Position numbers and translations under genes: made by a program. Below, one piece after another: positions 62,070-64,000 of a DNA stretch of 64,000 nucleotides. Every line of letters begins with the position of its first letter. The stretch's first letter is position 1. A model generated the notes under the pieces. That model was given only the letters and a program-made list of their open reading frames with translations, had not been told where the DNA came from and did not search any database. This DNA comes from Planktothricoides raciborskii GIHE-MW2 (GTDB lineage: Bacteria > Cyanobacteriota > Cyanobacteriia > Cyanobacteriales > Laspinemataceae): positions 5,691,001-5,755,000 of the forward strand of contig NZ_CP159837.1 in the NCBI RefSeq assembly GCF_040564635.1, written 5' to 3'.

Positions 62070-64000
62070 TTAATTAGAACCGGGTCCAAAGAGAGCATCA
62101 GCGCTATCCCGTAACTGATCAAAAAATAGCAAAAAGCCAAGAACATCGCGAAAAGGCTGGGTAAACGTATTCAGTGAATAGGTCAACTTGGTTAGGAGAT
62201 TTCGCCCAATCACCACCACATCATTATTTTGTAAAGGGATATTCTGGGAGTTATCACCTTCAAGTAATTTTTTGACATCCACTTTTCGGGTGACAGCACG
62301 TCCTTGTTCTGGGTCAAAGCGAATCACGGCAATGTCTCTTAAATCTGCTTGACTGAGAGGAATGGTGTTGAGAATATCCGAAAAGGTACTGCCATTGCGT
62401 AGGGTAATTAAATTTGCCCCTTGTCCAGGATAACTTAAAATTCGGACAGTCATTTCCGGGTTGGCCAAGGTGGAACGAGCGATAAGCAAGCGGTCATAAT
62501 CTTGATCGGTGCCTGGTTCAATTTTCGGCACATACACTACATCTCCATTTCCTAGGCGTAAAGAAGGTAATTCTGCCCCGGTTTGTAAAGGAGTAAATAG
62601 GTCTACGATTTCTTCACTAACGGTGCCATTGCCAATTAATCGGCGCACCCGAACGGATCGCAAGTCCGCTTCACTGGTGGTGCCACCGGCAATCAGTAAA
62701 GCATTGGGCAGGGGACGGGGAGCCGGATCCAGAAGATGAAATCCCGGTTGAGCTACTTCTCCGAGTACCGTAATTTGCACAGGTTGCTGGGCGGCTAAGT
62801 TGGATTGACCGACGATATTATGATCATAATCTTGATCATCGCCTAATGGTCGTTTGGGGACAAATACTACATCCCCATTGCTCAAGGGAATGGAAGGAAG
62901 TTCTTCCCCATTCATTAAAGGAGTGAATAAATCAACGGTTTCTTCACTGATGGTGCCATCTGCGAGTAAGCGACGCACTTGAATATTTTTCAAATCTGCG
63001 GTTGGACTGGCTCCCCCAGCGATTAATAAGGCATCTGGTAAGGGGCGAAGGGATGCCGGGAGTATATGATAACCCGGTTGGGTGACTTCGCCGACAATGG
63101 TAATTTGTACAGGTTGTTGGGCGGAAATATTAGAGCGACGAGCCAAATTATTGTCATAATCTGGATCTGCTAATGGCAGTTTGGGAATAATCACTATATC
63201 CCCATTATTTAAGGGAAAGTCTGGCAAGGTTTGGCCGTTGGTTTGTAAGGCATTATAAATGTCTAAGAAAATCGGTTCGGTTAAAGTGCCATCATCTTGT
63301 AACCGACGCACGATGACGCAGCGGAGGTCGGCGGCAGGAGTGGCTCCCCCGGCAATGAGTAAGGCATCGGCTAAGGGACGAATGGAGGGGGGGAGGATAT
63401 AGAATCCCGGTTGAGCGACTTCTCCCAGTACGGTAATTTCTACGGCAGACGGGGGGGCTACTAGGTTGGAGCGGCTGATGAGGCTGCGGTTATACTGTCG
63501 GTCTTCCAGGGATTCCCGTTTGGGGACAACGATCGCATCTCCATCTTCTAGGGGGATATCGGGAATTGGTTGTCCTTGGGTTAAAGGGGTTAACAAGTTA
63601 ACTTCTTGTTCTCTGAGGATGCCATCGTTTTCTGTCCAACGTAAACGCACCTGCCGTAAGTCGGCATTGGCGGTGGTGCCTCCGGCAGTGGCTAATAGGG
63701 TGGCGAGGGTGGCTCCGGTTGGGGTGACGGGATAGAATCCTGGTCGGGCAACTTCTCCAGTGATGGTGACGTTAATGGGTCTTGGCACCAGCAGTTGCAG
63801 GCTGACGATGGGATTGACGAGATATTGATTTAATTGAGCCTGGATTTTTTGTTGGGCTTGGGCAGGAGTGAGTTTTTCTAGAGAAATTGCCCCGATCAGG
63901 GGCAGTACGATACTGCCTTCTGGGTTGATCGCGGTTTGCAGGCTGAGTTCGTTAAAGGGTTGCACTTCTATGTAGATTTGATCCCCAGGACCGAGGCGAT
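62070..64000 (-). CDS. Polysaccharide export protein with several SLBB modules (5' part outside window)
   Basis: The frame is open to the right edge and reads RLGPGDQIYIEVQPFNELSL there, the usual start of the Poly_export (Wza) domain, so the N-terminus lies beyond base 64000. At least 640 residues are visible. About four SLBB-type modules of roughly 115 residues follow (PINVTITGEVARPGFYPVTP; VEITVLGEVAQPGFYILPPS; VQITIVGEVTQPGYHILPAS; VQITVLGEVAQPGFHLLDPA), each ending in a NGDVVYVPK-type strand. A divergent fifth module is TVRILSYPGQGANLITLRNG. The C-terminus has DQLRDSADALFGPGSN. Wza proteins normally have one or two SLBB domains, so this repeat number is unusual. It is the likely partner of the downstream GumC/Wzc-like protein in exopolysaccharide export. 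Confidence 0.88.
   Translation of the reverse strand, partial: RLGPGDQIYIEVQPFNELSLQTAINPEGSIVLPLIGAISLEKLTPAQAQQKIQAQLNQYLVNPIVSLQLLVPRPINVTITGEVARPGFYPVTPTGATLATLLATAGGTTANADLRQVRLRWTENDGILREQEVNLLTPLTQGQPIPDIPLEDGDAIVVPKRESLEDRQYNRSLISRSNLVAPPSAVEITVLGEVAQPGFYILPPSIRPLADALLIAGGATPAADLRCVIVRRLQDDGTLTEPIFLDIYNALQTNGQTLPDFPLNNGDIVIIPKLPLADPDYDNNLARRSNISAQQPVQITIVGEVTQPGYHILPASLRPLPDALLIAGGASPTADLKNIQVRRLLADGTISEETVDLFTPLMNGEELPSIPLSNGDVVFVPKRPLGDDQDYDHNIVGQSNLAAQQPVQITVLGEVAQPGFHLLDPAPRPLPNALLIAGGTTSEADLRSVRVRRLIGNGTVSEEIVDLFTPLQTGAELPSLRLGNGDVVYVPKIEPGTDQDYDRLLIARSTLANPEMTVRILSYPGQGANLITLRNGSTFSDILNTIPLSQADLRDIAVIRFDPEQGRAVTRKVDVKKLLEGDNSQNIPLQNNDVVVIGRNLLTKLTYSLNTFTQPFRDVLGFLLFFDQLRDSADALFGPGSN

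Overview
The window is chromosomal DNA from a cyanobacterium. The evidence is the very frequent GCGATCGC (HIP1) octamer, an ndhF3-ndhD3-cupA-cupS CO2-uptake operon, the cruF/cruG carotenoid pair, several cyanobacteria-type small proteins, and a heavy load of heptanucleotide tandem repeats and short palindromic repeats. The many repeats, DUF928/hemagglutinin/CHAT genes and broken Uma2, toxin-antitoxin and defence genes suggest a large, repeat-rich filamentous genome (Oscillatoriales-like); the genus cannot be fixed from the sequence.

Layout. 0-13 kb: an MscS channel (-), ribD, two unrelated proteins with DUF4177-like segments, a conserved DNA-binding-like protein, a membrane-anchored chemoreceptor-like protein, a GPH-type sugar symporter (-), a phosphoribosyltransferase and a VanY-type carboxypeptidase. 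13.3-15.6 kb: a complete insertion sequence with 31-bp inverted repeats and a TTAAT target duplication. Its transposase has lost 4 bp exactly at the second catalytic Asp. A broken Uma2 gene and a second Uma2 fragment follow. 15.7-21.6 kb: the NDH-1MS operon (ndhF3, ndhD3, cupA, cupS) with a good promoter and several repeat arrays inside it. 22.9-28 kb: a small membrane protein with an SPFH lipoprotein, then two adjacent ATPase-based systems resembling phage defence, both disrupted. One is an AAA ATPase with a PD-(D/E)XK-like partner; the other is RloA/RloB-like. 28-33.4 kb: metH, a decayed toxin-antitoxin pair and an isopentenyl phosphate kinase homologue. 34-41.4 kb: a DUF928 protein, a two-partner-secretion hemagglutinin-like exoprotein and a TPR-CHAT protease. 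42-47.2 kb: a multidomain adenylate cyclase and a PAS/GAF/GGDEF diguanylate cyclase, both on the minus strand. 47.6-59.4 kb: alr, a second MscS channel, a broken endonuclease/exonuclease/phosphatase-fold gene, a VOC protein, lepB, pyrC, cruF, cruG, rnhA with a C-terminal extension, and a ChaN-like protein. 59.5-64 kb: a Wzc/GumC-like chain-length protein with a degenerate kinase domain and the C-terminal part of a multi-SLBB polysaccharide export protein, both on the minus strand.

The most striking feature is the repeat ecology. (i) Small non-autonomous elements share terminal repeats and 5-bp target duplications with the defective IS. (ii) A REPIN-like element of 64-67 bp, with AGAAACCGGGTTTCT arms in inverted orientation, occurs at least five times, once in frame inside metH. 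(iii) Period-7 tandem arrays of many unrelated unit sequences occur in intergenic regions. (iv) There is a 56-bp palindromic repeat and a related 28-bp perfect palindrome. No tRNA, rRNA or CRISPR array was seen. All functional assignments come from reading the translations; no database search was made.
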